Assembly (NCBI RefSeq): GCF_000702445.1
Contig: NZ_JNIF01000003.1
Span: 3,720,001-3,784,000, forward strand
Reading direction: 5' to 3'
From: Bryobacter aggregatus MPL3
GTDB lineage: Bacteria > Acidobacteriota > Terriglobia > Bryobacterales > Bryobacteraceae
Length of the DNA: 64,000 bases
Positions within the stretch are counted from its first letter, which is position 1, and the number at the start of each line of letters is the position of its first letter. Positions 50,809 through 60,229 of the stretch are shown here, piece by piece. Under the pieces are notes generated by a model. That model saw nothing but the letters and a program-made list of their open reading frames with translations, had not been told where the DNA came from and did no database searches. The position numbers were made by a program, and so were the translations under genes.

Positions 50809-53223
50809 ATGCGCCAATACCAATTTTTCTTTGCTCTTTTTTGTAGTCTTTGTCTGCACGGGCAGACTGTGTTTGAAGGGCTGGTTCACGATGCCCAGAA
50901 TCGGCCAGTCGACGGAGCGGCACTGACGCTTTTCAGCGATCGCGGTTCCTCACCGCTCGCAAGCACTCGAACGCAGAATGGAAATTTCCGGCTCATCGGG
51001 GAAGCCTCGAAAGCGTACTTCGTCGAGGTATCGGCGGACGGATTCCGGAAGATGTTGCTTCCGGTCAGCCCTGGCACGCAGATCGATCTGCAACTGGAAG
51101 TTGCCGGTGTTGATCAGCATGTCTTCGTCACCGCCGAGGCGCTGGCGCAGAGCTTCGACCAAGTCTCCAAGGCGGCAACGCTGATCACTTCAGAAGAGAT
51201 CGCCCAGCGCAACGAGTACAGCCTCAGCGAGACACTGCGCGACACCCCCGGCGTGCTGATCCGCAATCTGGGCGGCCCCGGGCAATCAACCACCATTCGC
51301 GTCCGTGGTCTGCGCGCCGATGCGACCTCGATCCTGATCGATGGCCTTCGCTTCCGCGACGTCGCCACCACCCAGGGCGACGCGAGTTCCTTCGCCTCCA
51401 CGCTGAATATCATCAATGCCGACAAGGTGGAGATCCTGCGCGGCTCCGGCTCGTCGCTCTATGGCTCGAATGCCGTCGGCGGCACGATCAATGTCGTGAC
51501 ACCCCAGGGCGGCGGCCCTGCCTCTGGAGACCTGCAGGTGGAAGGCGGCAATCTCGGCCTCTTCCGCACGCGCGGCGCTGTTTCCGGTGGCGTCAAAGAC
51601 AACCGGCTCATCTATAGCGCGGGGCTGCTGCATCTGAATGTAATGAGCGGCGTGGATGGCAATGACCGGGCTCGCAGCACTGGCTTCCAGGGCTTTACCA
51701 AGTACAGTTTGTCCAAGACGATGTCGCTGTCCGGACGCCTCTTCTTCTCCGATGATTTCGTGCAGCCGAACAACAGTCCGACGGCGAGTGGCTTGCCAAC
51801 GGCGAACATCCCGAACACGACCATCGTCCAGGCGATCGCACTGCCGCAAAGCGAAGTCAAAAAGAGCTTGCTGGGCCTGCCTTTTGATCCCGGCAATGCG
51901 ACCTTCATTCCGAATCGCGACGATCCGGACAACCGCCGCGCTTCGCGCTTCTGGTCGGGCGCCCTCGTACTGAAGCAATCGCTCAGTGCGACAGCCGACT
52001 GGCAGGCCAGCTACCAGCGCACCCACACCAACCGGGTCTTCATGAACGGCCCGGCAGGCGTCGGCTCGCAACCGCTCGTGTCGAACTTCAGCCAGTTTGA
52101 GGGCGGCGTCCATACGGGCGACGCACGTGTGAACTGGCGCCCCACCCGCTGGGACGCGCTCACCGGCGGTGTCGAACTGGAGAGCGAATCCTATCTCAAC
52201 GCCGACGATAACCGCATCAACCTGTCCACCCAGACCCGCGCCGGGCAGCGCTCGCAAGCTTATTACTTTGCCAATCAGCTTCTGCTCGCCCAGCAGCGCT
52301 TGCAGATTTCGATGTCCGGCCGCGCCCAGTTCTTCCAGCTCGAGGAGCCGAGCTTCCGCTACAAAGGCACGGCAAACCCCTATGAGACGCTGCGCTTTTC
52401 CTCGGCCCCGCGCGCGCTTACCGGCGACATTGCCGCCTCCTACTTCATCGCGAAAAGCGGCACGAAGATCCGCGCCCACTTCGGCAATTCGTACCGCGCC
52501 CCGGCCTTGTATGAACGCTTCGGTTCCGGCTTCACCTACAACTCGGGTACCGACGCGGTGGCCTTCTCGCCCTACGGCGACCCGCGGCTTTCGCCAGACC
52601 GCTACAACTCCGTCGATGGCGGCATCGACCAATACCTCTGGCGCGACAAGCTACGCTTCAGCGGCACCTGGTTCTATACGCGGATTGCGCGGTTGACCCA
52701 GTTCGATTCCGCCGCCACCGTCATCCGTCCGGCTAGCGACATCTTTGGCCGCAGTTCCGGTTATTTCAATGGTTCGGGCGGCATCTCGCGCGGCGCTGAA
52801 ACTACGCTCGAGTTCCGGCCCAATCGGGGCACCCTCGTGCGGACCTCTTATACCTATGTGAATGCCGACACGGACCAGGACATCGCGGTCCGCGGCTTCT
52901 TCCAGGCCTTGAGCGTACCGGCCCACACCTTCACCGCGATGGTCCACCAGCAGTTGGGAAAACGGACAGACATTACAATGGACCTGTTCCACTCTGGCGA
53001 TTATTACAACTCGCTTTCCGCCGCCGGACGCGCGCGCGCCTACCTCTACGGCGGCCCCACCAAAGTGGATCTGGTCGGCAATCGCGAGCTGTGGCGGGGC
53101 GAAAAGTACCGGCTGAATGCTTATGCGAAAGTGGACAACCTGTTGAACCGGACCTATTACGAAAATGGGTTCCTCGCGCCCCGCGCCACCTTTGTGACAG
53201 GTTTCAAAGTGCTGTTCCGATAG
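50809..53223 (+). CDS. btuB: TonB-dependent vitamin B12 receptor, BtuB-like
   Basis: An 804-residue outer-membrane receptor. It has a signal peptide (MRQYQFFFALFCSLCLHGQ), a carboxypeptidase-regulatory-like beta domain (about 20-95), a plug domain (about 105-225, LRDTPGVLIRNLGGPGQSTTIRVRG and EILRGSGSSLYGSNAVGGTINVVT) and a 22-strand barrel closing in an aromatic C-terminus (FKVLFR). The extra N-terminal regulatory-like domain is common in Acidobacteriota and Bacteroidota receptors but not in E. coli BtuB. Specificity is inferred from the riboswitch and the operon. Start chosen at the ATG after GGGAGGGG. Confidence 0.9.
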   Translation: MRQYQFFFALFCSLCLHGQTVFEGLVHDAQNRPVDGAALTLFSDRGSSPLASTRTQNGNFRLIGEASKAYFVEVSADGFRKMLLPVSPGTQIDLQLEVAGVDQHVFVTAEALAQSFDQVSKAATLITSEEIAQRNEYSLSETLRDTPGVLIRNLGGPGQSTTIRVRGLRADATSILIDGLRFRDVATTQGDASSFASTLNIINADKVEILRGSGSSLYGSNAVGGTINVVTPQGGGPASGDLQVEGGNLGLFRTRGAVSGGVKDNRLIYSAGLLHLNVMSGVDGNDRARSTGFQGFTKYSLSKTMSLSGRLFFSDDFVQPNNSPTASGLPTANIPNTTIVQAIALPQSEVKKSLLGLPFDPGNATFIPNRDDPDNRRASRFWSGALVLKQSLSATADWQASYQRTHTNRVFMNGPAGVGSQPLVSNFSQFEGGVHTGDARVNWRPTRWDALTGGVELESESYLNADDNRINLSTQTRAGQRSQAYYFANQLLLAQQRLQISMSGRAQFFQLEEPSFRYKGTANPYETLRFSSAPRALTGDIAASYFIAKSGTKIRAHFGNSYRAPALYERFGSGFTYNSGTDAVAFSPYGDPRLSPDRYNSVDGGIDQYLWRDKLRFSGTWFYTRIARLTQFDSAATVIRPASDIFGRSSGYFNGSGGISRGAETTLEFRPNRGTLVRTSYTYVNADTDQDIAVRGFFQALSVPAHTFTAMVHQQLGKRTDITMDLFHSGDYYNSLSAAGRARAYLYGGPTKVDLVGNRELWRGEKYRLNAYAKVDNLLNRTYYENGFLAPRATFVTGFKVLFR

Positions 53224-53236
53224 GAGAAAACAACTG

Positions 53237-53812
53237 ATGTCGATTGCAACCATGCGAGGGGATGGCGGCCAAACCGGGCTGAGCGGTGGGGTGCGGGTTT
53301 CGAAATCCGCCCCGCTCGTCGAAGCCTTTGGCACGATGGACGAGCTGATCTCCAGCCTCGGTTTTGCACGCGCGATCTGTCAGGATCAGGAGATCCACGA
53401 CGCCACCAAGCGCATCCAGAAAGAGCTGTTCCGGGTGGCCTCGGCCGTTTCGACGCCGAAGGAGAGCCCCAAGGGCCGTCCTCCGATCGACGACGCGCTC
53501 GTCGATGCGCTCACCGAACACGTCCACCGCATCGAGGCGATGCCGGGGGTGCTGAACGACTGGTCGCTGCCAGGGGAAGATCCGGTGTCGGCGGCCTATG
53601 ATGTCGCCCGCACCATCTGCCGCCGCGCTGAGCGTCTGATGGTGGGTCTACGCGAGGCAGGCGACGATTTTCAGCCGAACGTTCTGCGCTATCTGAACCG
53701 GCTTTCTGACCTGCTGTGGCTCTTTGGCCGTCAGATCGAGAAGCAGGAGGGCAAAGACGCGACGCTGCGAGACGCGAGCAAAGGGGGGCCACGCTGGTCT
53801 CGCGCATGGTAG
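53237..53812 (+). CDS. Corrinoid adenosyltransferase, PduO/CobO type
   Basis: A 191-residue ATP:cob(I)alamin adenosyltransferase of the PduO fold. MRGDGGQTGLSGGVRVSKSA (ATP-binding N-terminus) and EAFGTMDELISSLGFAR match the family's TGD-G-T-L and D-L-NS-G patterns. In the C-terminal half LNDWSLPGEDPVSAAYDVARTICRRAER and LNRLSDLLWLFGR match the conserved R-x-x-RRAER and LNRLSD-L motifs. It attaches the adenosyl group to corrinoids in the cytoplasm. It starts 14 bases after btuB and overlaps cbiZ. Confidence 0.92.
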   Translation: MSIATMRGDGGQTGLSGGVRVSKSAPLVEAFGTMDELISSLGFARAICQDQEIHDATKRIQKELFRVASAVSTPKESPKGRPPIDDALVDALTEHVHRIEAMPGVLNDWSLPGEDPVSAAYDVARTICRRAERLMVGLREAGDDFQPNVLRYLNRLSDLLWLFGRQIEKQEGKDATLRDASKGGPRWSRAW

Positions 53813-54453
53813 TGGAGACCCGGGGCCGCTGGCTGATTGTGACTTTCGACGAACCCTGTGCTGTGCTCAGTTGGGCGATTGTGAATGGCGGCTGGCAGCA
53901 GACGCGCCAGATTGCGTGGTTGTATCTCGAAGCCAATGAGATTGCCGGCGTCGAGGAGCCTGCCGATTGGCTTCGTTCGCAGATGCACGCCGCAGGGCTG
54001 GCCGGAGCGGTCGGTCTCATGACCAGCCGCAGGCAGCACGCCTATGTCGAGGCCGAAGCCTCGGACGGCGATTGCGTCGCCCGGTCGGTGGCGACGATGG
54101 GATTCAGCAATGCCCTGCGCGTGGGAGATCCGAGCGGCCCGTGGCAGCCCGCGACGATCAATCTGCTGGTGCATCTCTCGACGCCTCTAACAACCGAGGC
54201 GGCGCTCGAAACGTTGAATCTGCTGACCGAAGCGAAGACCCTTGCCACCCTCGAGCAGGGCATCGCCAGCAAACGCTCGGGCGAGCCGGCAACTGGTACG
54301 GGAACCGACTACATGGTGCTGGCCTGGCCGCTCGCGGGTCCCAGACAAGCCTATGGCGGCAAGCACACGGCGGTAGGTGCTGCGGCAGGCAAGGCGGCGC
54401 TCGCGGCGATGCGGGCGGGCATTCCTGACTGGAAAGCAGAGCAGCATGTCTAG
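53806..54453 (+). CDS. cbiZ: Adenosylcobinamide amidohydrolase CbiZ
   Basis: A 215-residue protein of the CbiZ family: DEPCAVLSWAIVNGGWQQ near the N-terminus, then GLMTSRRQHAYVEAEASDGD, VATMGFSNALRVGDP, and the C-terminal GTGTDYMVLAWP-type motif and KHTAVG. CbiZ removes the aminopropanol side chain from incomplete or foreign corrinoids to yield cobyric acid, which allows B12 remodelling. The ATG at 53806 overlaps the adenosyltransferase stop by seven bases. Its presence with CobQ, CbiB and PduX suggests salvage through cobyric acid. Confidence 0.9.
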   Translation: MVVETRGRWLIVTFDEPCAVLSWAIVNGGWQQTRQIAWLYLEANEIAGVEEPADWLRSQMHAAGLAGAVGLMTSRRQHAYVEAEASDGDCVARSVATMGFSNALRVGDPSGPWQPATINLLVHLSTPLTTEAALETLNLLTEAKTLATLEQGIASKRSGEPATGTGTDYMVLAWPLAGPRQAYGGKHTAVGAAAGKAALAAMRAGIPDWKAEQHV

Positions 54454-55831
54454 ACCGCTCTTCATTGGCGGCACGGCATCACATGTCGGGAAGAGCTGGT
54501 TCACTTCCGCCTTCTGCCGCTTGTTGGCGCGCCGGGGTGTTCGCGTCGCGCCCTTCAAGGGGCAGAACATGTCGAACAATTCCTACCCGACCATCGAGGG
54601 CGGGGAGATCGGGCGCGCCCAGGCCGTACAGGCCGAAGCCTGCGGCGTGCCGCCGATGAACGACATGAATCCGGTGCTACTGAAGCCGAATTCAGCGACC
54701 GGCTCGCAGGTGGTGGTCCACGGCAAAGTCTGGAAGAATGTCCCGGCTCGCGACTACTACACTCACTCCGATTGGCTCTTGCAGCAGGTGCTCGCCAGCT
54801 ACGGCCGGCTGGCGACGCAATTCGAGCGCATCGTCTGCGAAGGCGCGGGCAGCATCGCCGAAGTGAATTTGCGCGATCGCGACATTACGAATCTGCGCCT
54901 GGCAGAAGCGATCGGGGCGGACGTCGTGCTGGTAGCGGACATCGAACGAGGAGGCGTCTTCGCCTCGCTGGTGGGGACTATCGAACTGCTCCCAGAAAGC
55001 CAGAAAAGGCTAATTAAGGCTTTTGCAGTCAATCAGTTTCGCGGAGATTTGAAACTGTTTGATGAGGGGCGCCGCTTTCTCGAGGAGCGCCTGCAGATCC
55101 CGTGTCTCGGTGTGTTTCCGAAAGACCCGGCGATCCGCATTGCCGAAGAAGACAGCCTCGGCATCGAAGAGAACAGCGCGGATTCTGCGATTGCCGTCCT
55201 CCGGCTCCCGCACATCTCGAACTTCACCGACTTCCGCCATCTGGGGCCGGTGGAATGGCTCTCCGCGCCCTCCGCGAAGCAGTATGGGACGATCTTTCTG
55301 CCAGGCACGAAGAATACCATCGACGACCTGCTCTGGCTGCGTGCGCAAGGCTTTGACCAGTGGTTGAGATCACAGCACGCAAGTGGTTCAAAAATCATAG
55401 GAATCTGCGGCGGCTACCAGATGCTCGGCGAGCGGATTGAGGATCCGGAACAACTCGAATCGACCGTGGCGGCAATCGAAGGCCTGGGCTTCCTGCCGGT
55501 ACGGACCGTGTTGCGTTCTCCGAAGACCACCCGCTCGGTGCAGGCAACGACGCTCGGTGGCCACTTCTTCCGTGCCTACGAGATCCACATGGGCGTCACG
55601 AGCGAAACGAAGCCAATTCGCCCCTTCGCGGTTCTTGAAGACGGCAGTCCAGAGGGTTGTCGTGATACTGGAGTTCTGGGCACCTATCTCCATGGAGCCT
55701 TTGAAGATTCGTCTGTCGTAAAGGAAGAGCTTGGAGTTCAGATTGAGGAAGCAGCAGACCCCTACGACGCCCTTGCTGACTGGCTGATCGAACACGCAAA
55801 TCCCGCCGTACTGGAGGACCTTCTCCGATGA
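54446..55831 (+). CDS. cobQ: Cobyric acid synthase CobQ
   Basis: A 461-residue glutamine-dependent amidase. The N-terminal P-loop-like domain starts GGTASHVGKSWFTSAF and includes FKGQNMSNNSYPT, GAGSIAEVNL and VLVADIERGGVF. The C-terminal glutamine amidotransferase domain has the nucleophile cysteine in IIGICGGYQMLG and the histidine in TYLHGAFED. It amidates the corrin side chains b, d, e and g to form cobyric acid. The start at 54446 overlaps cbiZ by eight bases and the stop overlaps cbiB as ATGA. Confidence 0.94.
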   Translation: MSRPLFIGGTASHVGKSWFTSAFCRLLARRGVRVAPFKGQNMSNNSYPTIEGGEIGRAQAVQAEACGVPPMNDMNPVLLKPNSATGSQVVVHGKVWKNVPARDYYTHSDWLLQQVLASYGRLATQFERIVCEGAGSIAEVNLRDRDITNLRLAEAIGADVVLVADIERGGVFASLVGTIELLPESQKRLIKAFAVNQFRGDLKLFDEGRRFLEERLQIPCLGVFPKDPAIRIAEEDSLGIEENSADSAIAVLRLPHISNFTDFRHLGPVEWLSAPSAKQYGTIFLPGTKNTIDDLLWLRAQGFDQWLRSQHASGSKIIGICGGYQMLGERIEDPEQLESTVAAIEGLGFLPVRTVLRSPKTTRSVQATTLGGHFFRAYEIHMGVTSETKPIRPFAVLEDGSPEGCRDTGVLGTYLHGAFEDSSVVKEELGVQIEEAADPYDALADWLIEHANPAVLEDLLR

Positions 55832-56718
55832 CTCCGCTACTGGTGGGCGTTGCTGCCGATCTCTGCCTGGGCGATCCGCGCTGGCTGCCGCATCCGGTGG
55901 TGGGCATTGGCAAGCTCGCGGCTGGTCTCGAGAAGAGGGCCGCCCGTACGAAACCCGCCGGCGCGCTGGTCTGGCTCGGGGTCGTAGGCGTGACGAGCAG
56001 TGTGGTCTGGTGGACTTGCGAAGTGCAACCCTGGGCCGCCGTCTATTGGATCTATAGCTTTCTCGCGGTGCGAAGTCTCGACGATCATGCGCTGGCGGTG
56101 ATGCGCGCGCTCCGCGATGGCGACCTGGCGAAGGCCCGCACGGCGGTGAGTCTGATTGTGGGCCGGGAAACGGCGGGTCTCGAGGAGCGCGAAGTCGCCC
56201 GGGCGGCGCTCGAAACGGTAGCGGAAAATCTAAATGATGGCGTGATCGCGCCGCTGTTCTGGTTCGGCGTCGGAGGTCCGGCGGCGATGGCTGGTTATAA
56301 GGCGATCAATACGATGGACAGCATGTTTGGGTATCGCAACGACAAGTACCGCGACTTCGGCTGGTGCGCGGCGCGCATGGACGATGTGGCGAGCTGGATT
56401 CCGGCGCGGATCACGGCCGCCCTCATCTGGCTGGTGGCGGCCTTGGTTCCCGGCATGGATGCGCGGGCCAGCGTCCGCTGTACGCTGCGCGACGCGCACC
56501 GGCAACCGAGCCCGAACTCCGGCTATCCGGAAGCAGCAGCGGCAGGCGCGCTGGGAATCCAGCTCGGCGGTCTCAATCGATATCCGGGTGGGATCGTATC
56601 GAAGAAAGAGCTTCTTGGCGACAACCGGCGCCCGCTCGACTGGCAGGCCTACCAGCAGATGCGGATTCTTCTCTATGGCGTGACGCTTCTGGCCGTTGCA
56701 GGTCTCCAATGGCGGTAA
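55828..56718 (+). CDS. cbiB: Adenosylcobinamide-phosphate synthase (CbiB/CobD)
   Basis: A 296-residue membrane enzyme that attaches (R)-1-amino-2-propanol (or its phosphate) to adenosylcobyric acid. Signatures: LGDPRWLPHPVVGIGKL at the N-terminus, SLIVGRETAGLEEREVARAALETVAENLNDGVIAPLFW in the middle (split here across the conserved GRET, E-VARA and ENL-DG-IAPLF motifs), KAINTMDSMFGYRNDKY, and the C-terminal NSGYPEAAAAGALGIQLGG. Several hydrophobic segments are present. Starts inside the cobQ stop and overlaps cobC by ten bases. Confidence 0.94.
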   Translation: MTPLLVGVAADLCLGDPRWLPHPVVGIGKLAAGLEKRAARTKPAGALVWLGVVGVTSSVVWWTCEVQPWAAVYWIYSFLAVRSLDDHALAVMRALRDGDLAKARTAVSLIVGRETAGLEEREVARAALETVAENLNDGVIAPLFWFGVGGPAAMAGYKAINTMDSMFGYRNDKYRDFGWCAARMDDVASWIPARITAALIWLVAALVPGMDARASVRCTLRDAHRQPSPNSGYPEAAAAGALGIQLGGLNRYPGGIVSKKELLGDNRRPLDWQAYQQMRILLYGVTLLAVAGLQWR

Positions 56719-57680
56719 CGCACGGCGGCAACATCTTCGCGGTGGCAGAAACGAACGGCATCGCCTGGCAGCAAGTGCTCGACTTCAGCGCGAGCATCAA
56801 TCCGCTCGGTCCGTCCCCGGCAGCGCGCGAGGCGATTCTGTGTGCCCTCGACCGCATGGTGCACTACCCAGAGCGAACTAGCCATCCTCTGCGCGAAAGG
56901 CTGGCCGCCGAATGGGGCGTCGCCGCCCAAAATATCATCGTCGGCAATGGGGCCACCGAACTGCTCTTCGACTGGTGCCGTCACTATCCCGACGGCAGCA
57001 TTGCCGCCCCGGCGTTCAGCGAATTCCACCGCGCCTGGCCAAAGGCAAACTACTTCGATCTGACCGATCGCGACACCTGGCCCGCCACTGGTCCTGTCGT
57101 GATCACCCGGCCCGCAAATCCCACCGGCTATATCGCCGCGCTCGAAAGCGTGCAGCACTATGCGAGTGGACGGCGCGACGCAGTGCTGGTGGACGAGTCT
57201 TTTCTCGATTTCACCAGCGCGGCGAGTGTCGCGAATCTGGCGATCCCGAATCTGTTTGTCCTCCGTTCGCTGACCAAGTTCTGGGCGTTGCCCGGTTTGC
57301 GGATCGGCGCGCTGGTCGGAAATCTGGACGCGATCGCCGCGCAACGCCCTCCCTGGCCAGTCAATGCCTTGGCCGAGGCGGCTGCTTTGGCGAGCCTCGC
57401 GGACCGGGAACACGCGCAAAAGACGCGCGCCTTTGTCGAGCGCGAGCGCGAGTGGTTGCGCGGGCAACTGCAAGGACTTCCGAGCGAGGCAAATTATCTG
57501 ACCATCTCTACTCCCCGGGCAGGAGAGTTGGTCGCCTACGCTGCCGCTCGCAATGTTCTGATCCGGGACTGCGGAAACTGGCCTGGGTGGGACTTCGAGG
57601 GCGTCCGAGTGGCGGTCCGGAAGCGCTGGGAAAATGAGATATTAGTCCAATTAATTCAGGAGTTTGCATGCGATTCCTAA
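56709..57680 (+). CDS. cobC: Threonine-phosphate decarboxylase (CobC/CobD type)
   Basis: A 323-residue PLP enzyme of the histidinol-phosphate aminotransferase fold. It starts THGGNIFAVAETNGI and continues LDFSASINPLGPSP, matching the family's HGG.N and DFS.N.NP.GP patterns. VGNGATELLF, RPANPTGYI and the PLP lysine in LTKFWALPGLRIG are present. It makes (R)-1-amino-2-propanol phosphate from L-threonine phosphate, which PduX (60204) can supply. Its ATG lies within the cbiB gene, ten bases before the cbiB stop. Slightly shorter than the usual 350-360 residues. Confidence 0.92.
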   Translation: MAVTHGGNIFAVAETNGIAWQQVLDFSASINPLGPSPAAREAILCALDRMVHYPERTSHPLRERLAAEWGVAAQNIIVGNGATELLFDWCRHYPDGSIAAPAFSEFHRAWPKANYFDLTDRDTWPATGPVVITRPANPTGYIAALESVQHYASGRRDAVLVDESFLDFTSAASVANLAIPNLFVLRSLTKFWALPGLRIGALVGNLDAIAAQRPPWPVNALAEAAALASLADREHAQKTRAFVEREREWLRGQLQGLPSEANYLTISTPRAGELVAYAAARNVLIRDCGNWPGWDFEGVRVAVRKRWENEILVQLIQEFACDS

Positions 57681-58498
57681 TCTTTTTCCTTCTTGCCTTC
57701 AGCGCTTTCGGCGCGGCTCCCCAGCGCATCGTCTCGACAGCGCCGAGCTTCACGGAAACCCTCTTCGCTCTCGGAGCGGGTCCGCAAGTGGTGGCGGTTT
57801 CCACCTACTGCCATTACCCGGCGGAAGTGAACCAGCTCCCCCGCATCGGCAGTTATCTGAAGCCGAATGTCGAAGCGATTGTCCGGCTGAAGCCAGACCT
57901 GTTAATCGTCCACGCGGAACAGAAGCAGACGCTGCAGCAGTTTGCTGCTTTGGGGATTCGCGTGCTGCCGGTGCGCAACAATTCGCTTGAGGAAGTCTTC
58001 CTCTCGATCGGGGAGATGGCGAAGGCGCTTGAGATTCCCGAACGCGGCGTGCGGCTGGAGAAGTCCATTAAGACTCGTCTCGCGGCGATCGAGCAAGCGG
58101 CCAAGGCCCGCCCGCAGAAGAGTCTGCTCTTCGTCGTCGGGCGGACGCCGGGTACTCTGGACGGCATGGTCGCGGTTGGCAAAGGGTCTTTTCTGAATGA
58201 GCTGATGCGCATTGCCGGCGGACGCAATGTGCTGTCCGATTCCCCGGTCACCTACCCGAAGATTTCGCTCGAATCGGTGATTCGCCTCCATCCCGACATC
58301 ATTGTCGATATGGGCGATATGGCGGAAACAACCGGCGTCTCTGAAGATCACAAGCGCGCCGTGGTGAAGCTTTGGACCGATCGCTTCGGAGCGCGTCCGG
58401 TCTATGCCGTAGCCTCCGACATCTTTGTTGTCCCCGGACCTCGGATGGCAGAAGCGGCAGAAGCCTTTGCCCGGATGTTGCAGGGAGTCGAGCGTTGA
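57668..58498 (+). CDS. btuF: Periplasmic corrinoid-binding protein BtuF
   Basis: A 276-residue substrate-binding protein. The signal peptide MRFLIFFLLAFSAFGAAP precedes a BtuF-like fold: RIVSTAPSFTETLFALGAG, VVAVSTYCHYP, IGSYLKPNVEAIVRLKPDLLIV and IRLHPDIIVDMGD. The YCHYP segment is the usual B12 BtuF motif. It delivers corrinoids to BtuCD. The gene overlaps cobC by 13 bases and the ATPase gene by four (TTGA). Confidence 0.92.
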   Translation: MRFLIFFLLAFSAFGAAPQRIVSTAPSFTETLFALGAGPQVVAVSTYCHYPAEVNQLPRIGSYLKPNVEAIVRLKPDLLIVHAEQKQTLQQFAALGIRVLPVRNNSLEEVFLSIGEMAKALEIPERGVRLEKSIKTRLAAIEQAAKARPQKSLLFVVGRTPGTLDGMVAVGKGSFLNELMRIAGGRNVLSDSPVTYPKISLESVIRLHPDIIVDMGDMAETTGVSEDHKRAVVKLWTDRFGARPVYAVASDIFVVPGPRMAEAAEAFARMLQGVER

Positions 58499-59259
58499 GT
58501 CTTCTGGCCATCGAAGCGTTGCGCTTTGCCTATCCGGGTTTCGAGCTCGGTGCGGTGACCGCGCGGCTCGAAGGGCCGCAGATTGTCTCGCTAATTGGCC
58601 CGAATGGGGCGGGGAAGTCAACCCTGCTCGACCTGCTGGCAGGTCTGAAGACGGCAAGCTCCGGCGACTGTCTGCTCGCAGGCAAAAGCATCCGCACCCT
58701 CACGCGCGAGCAAGCCTGCCGCATCGTCGCGCATGTGCCGCAGCAGGTTCCGATGGATGCGCCGTTTCTGGTGGAGGATGTCATTCTGACCGGGCGCCTG
58801 CCGCACAGTTCCGGCCTCTTTGAGAGCCCGGCCGACGAAGCAGCGCTTGAGGCGGCAATCGACAGAGTGAAGCTGAGCGCGCTGCGGCATCGCGTGTTCT
58901 CGTCCTTGAGCGGCGGCGAGCGGCAGCGTGTGCTGATTGCGGCGGCGGTGTGCCAGCAAGCGCCGATTCTGCTGCTCGATGAGCCGAGCGCCCATCTCGA
59001 TCCCGAGAACGAAGTGCTGCTGTGGGAACTGCTTGAAGACCTGAAGCGGGACGGATGCCTGATCCTCATCGCGACGCACCACCTGTCGCTCGCCGCACAA
59101 CACAGCGACCGCATCTGGCTGATGTGCCGCGGCGAACTGGTGGCGAATGCGGAGAGTAAGAACGGCTTGCCGCTCAAGCAGATGCAAGAAGTATTTCGCG
59201 TTGCCTTTCATTGGCAGCGCACTCCCGAGGGGCAGGTGTTTCTAAACTATGGCCGTTGA
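58495..59259 (+). CDS. btuD: Corrinoid ABC transporter ATPase BtuD
   Basis: A 254-residue ATPase that starts with TTG overlapping the btuF stop as TTGA (MSLLAIEALRF). Walker A GPNGAGKST (about residue 36), Q-loop HVPQQVPMDAPF, signature LSSLSGGERQRVLIAAAV, Walker B ILLLDEPSAHLD and H-loop IATHHLSLA are intact. It belongs to the FepC/BtuD iron-siderophore/B12 group. An open frame to 58372 upstream is the shadow of btuF. The permease gene overlaps its stop by 11 bases. Confidence 0.93.
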   Translation: MSLLAIEALRFAYPGFELGAVTARLEGPQIVSLIGPNGAGKSTLLDLLAGLKTASSGDCLLAGKSIRTLTREQACRIVAHVPQQVPMDAPFLVEDVILTGRLPHSSGLFESPADEAALEAAIDRVKLSALRHRVFSSLSGGERQRVLIAAAVCQQAPILLLDEPSAHLDPENEVLLWELLEDLKRDGCLILIATHHLSLAAQHSDRIWLMCRGELVANAESKNGLPLKQMQEVFRVAFHWQRTPEGQVFLNYGR

Positions 59260-60229
59260 TTCGAAACGCCGCGCCATCACGACCCTGCTGGTTTCCGCAC
59301 TCGCGGCGCTGGCGGCGCTCGCGATCTGCCCCTTCCTCGGCGGGTCGGGAATGGATTATGGAAAGCTATGGCGGCAGGAGTCTCCCGATTGGGCGATCTT
59401 CCTCAACTTGCGGCTGCCGCGCGCGATTCTGGCGCTGCTGTCGGGCGGGGCGCTGGCCAGTTCCGGGGCGATGTTCCAGGCGCTGCTGCGCGATGCGCTC
59501 GCGACGCCCGACAATTTGGGTGTGACCGCTGCGGCCTCTCTCGGCGCTGTCCTCAGTATTTCCTTGCTCGATGGCGCGGAGACTTCCTTCCCGGTGGTCT
59601 GGCTTGCTGCTGTCGCAGGCGCGGGACTGGTCGCTCTCTTGATCTCGGCGCTGGCTGCCACTCGCAAGTTTTCGCCGATGAGCCTGTTGCTGACTGGCAT
59701 TGCCGTGAACGCGATGTGCGCGGCGGTGATTATGCTGCTGCACAGCCTGGCCGGAATCACGCGCAGCTTCCAGATCACGCATTGGCTGATGGGCGGCATC
59801 GACGCTGTGCCCTATTCGACGCTCGCGATTCTGGCGCTGATTCTCACGCCACTCTGCTTTTGGGTGTTGCTGCAAGCCCGGGTGCTGAATGTCATTTCCT
59901 TCGGAGAGACCTGGGCGATGGGGCGAGGCATCGATGCGCGCAAGAAGACCTGGCAGGGCTTTCTGGTCGGCACTCTGCTGGTGGGCACAACCACCGCGAT
60001 CACCGGACCCATCGCCTTTGTCGGCTTGATTGTGCCGCACTTGCTGCGGCGGATGGTAGGGCCTGATTACCGTGTGCTGTTGCCGGCATCCTTGTTTGGC
60101 GGCGGAGCCTTTCTGATCCTGTGCGACACGATCGCCCGAACGGTGCTGGCTCCGGCGGAGATTCCGGTTGGCGTCATCACTGCATTGCTGGGAGGGCCGT
60201 TCTTTGTCTGGCTCCTTTGGTCGCGGTGA
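59249..60229 (+). CDS. btuC: Corrinoid ABC transporter permease BtuC
   Basis: A 326-residue FecCD-family permease with eight to ten membrane helices. Family motifs: LRLPRAILALLSGGALASSGAMFQALLRDALATPDNLGV (split over the conserved RLPR, GA-L-SG--FQ-L-RNPLA-P--LG pattern), MSLLLTGIAVNAMC, AMGRGIDARK and the late GPIAFVGLIVPHLLRRMVGPDYRVLLP. It forms the inner-membrane channel with BtuD. Overlaps btuD by 11 bases, and the pduX gene begins within its last 26 bases. Confidence 0.93.
   Translation: MAVDSKRRAITTLLVSALAALAALAICPFLGGSGMDYGKLWRQESPDWAIFLNLRLPRAILALLSGGALASSGAMFQALLRDALATPDNLGVTAAASLGAVLSISLLDGAETSFPVVWLAAVAGAGLVALLISALAATRKFSPMSLLLTGIAVNAMCAAVIMLLHSLAGITRSFQITHWLMGGIDAVPYSTLAILALILTPLCFWVLLQARVLNVISFGETWAMGRGIDARKKTWQGFLVGTLLVGTTTAITGPIAFVGLIVPHLLRRMVGPDYRVLLPASLFGGGAFLILCDTIARTVLAPAEIPVGVITALLGGPFFVWLLWSR

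Noticed and set aside
51286-52632. 448-residue minus-strand frame
   Set aside because: Antisense to btuB; Ala/Arg/Gly-rich sequence typical of shadows in GC-rich DNA.
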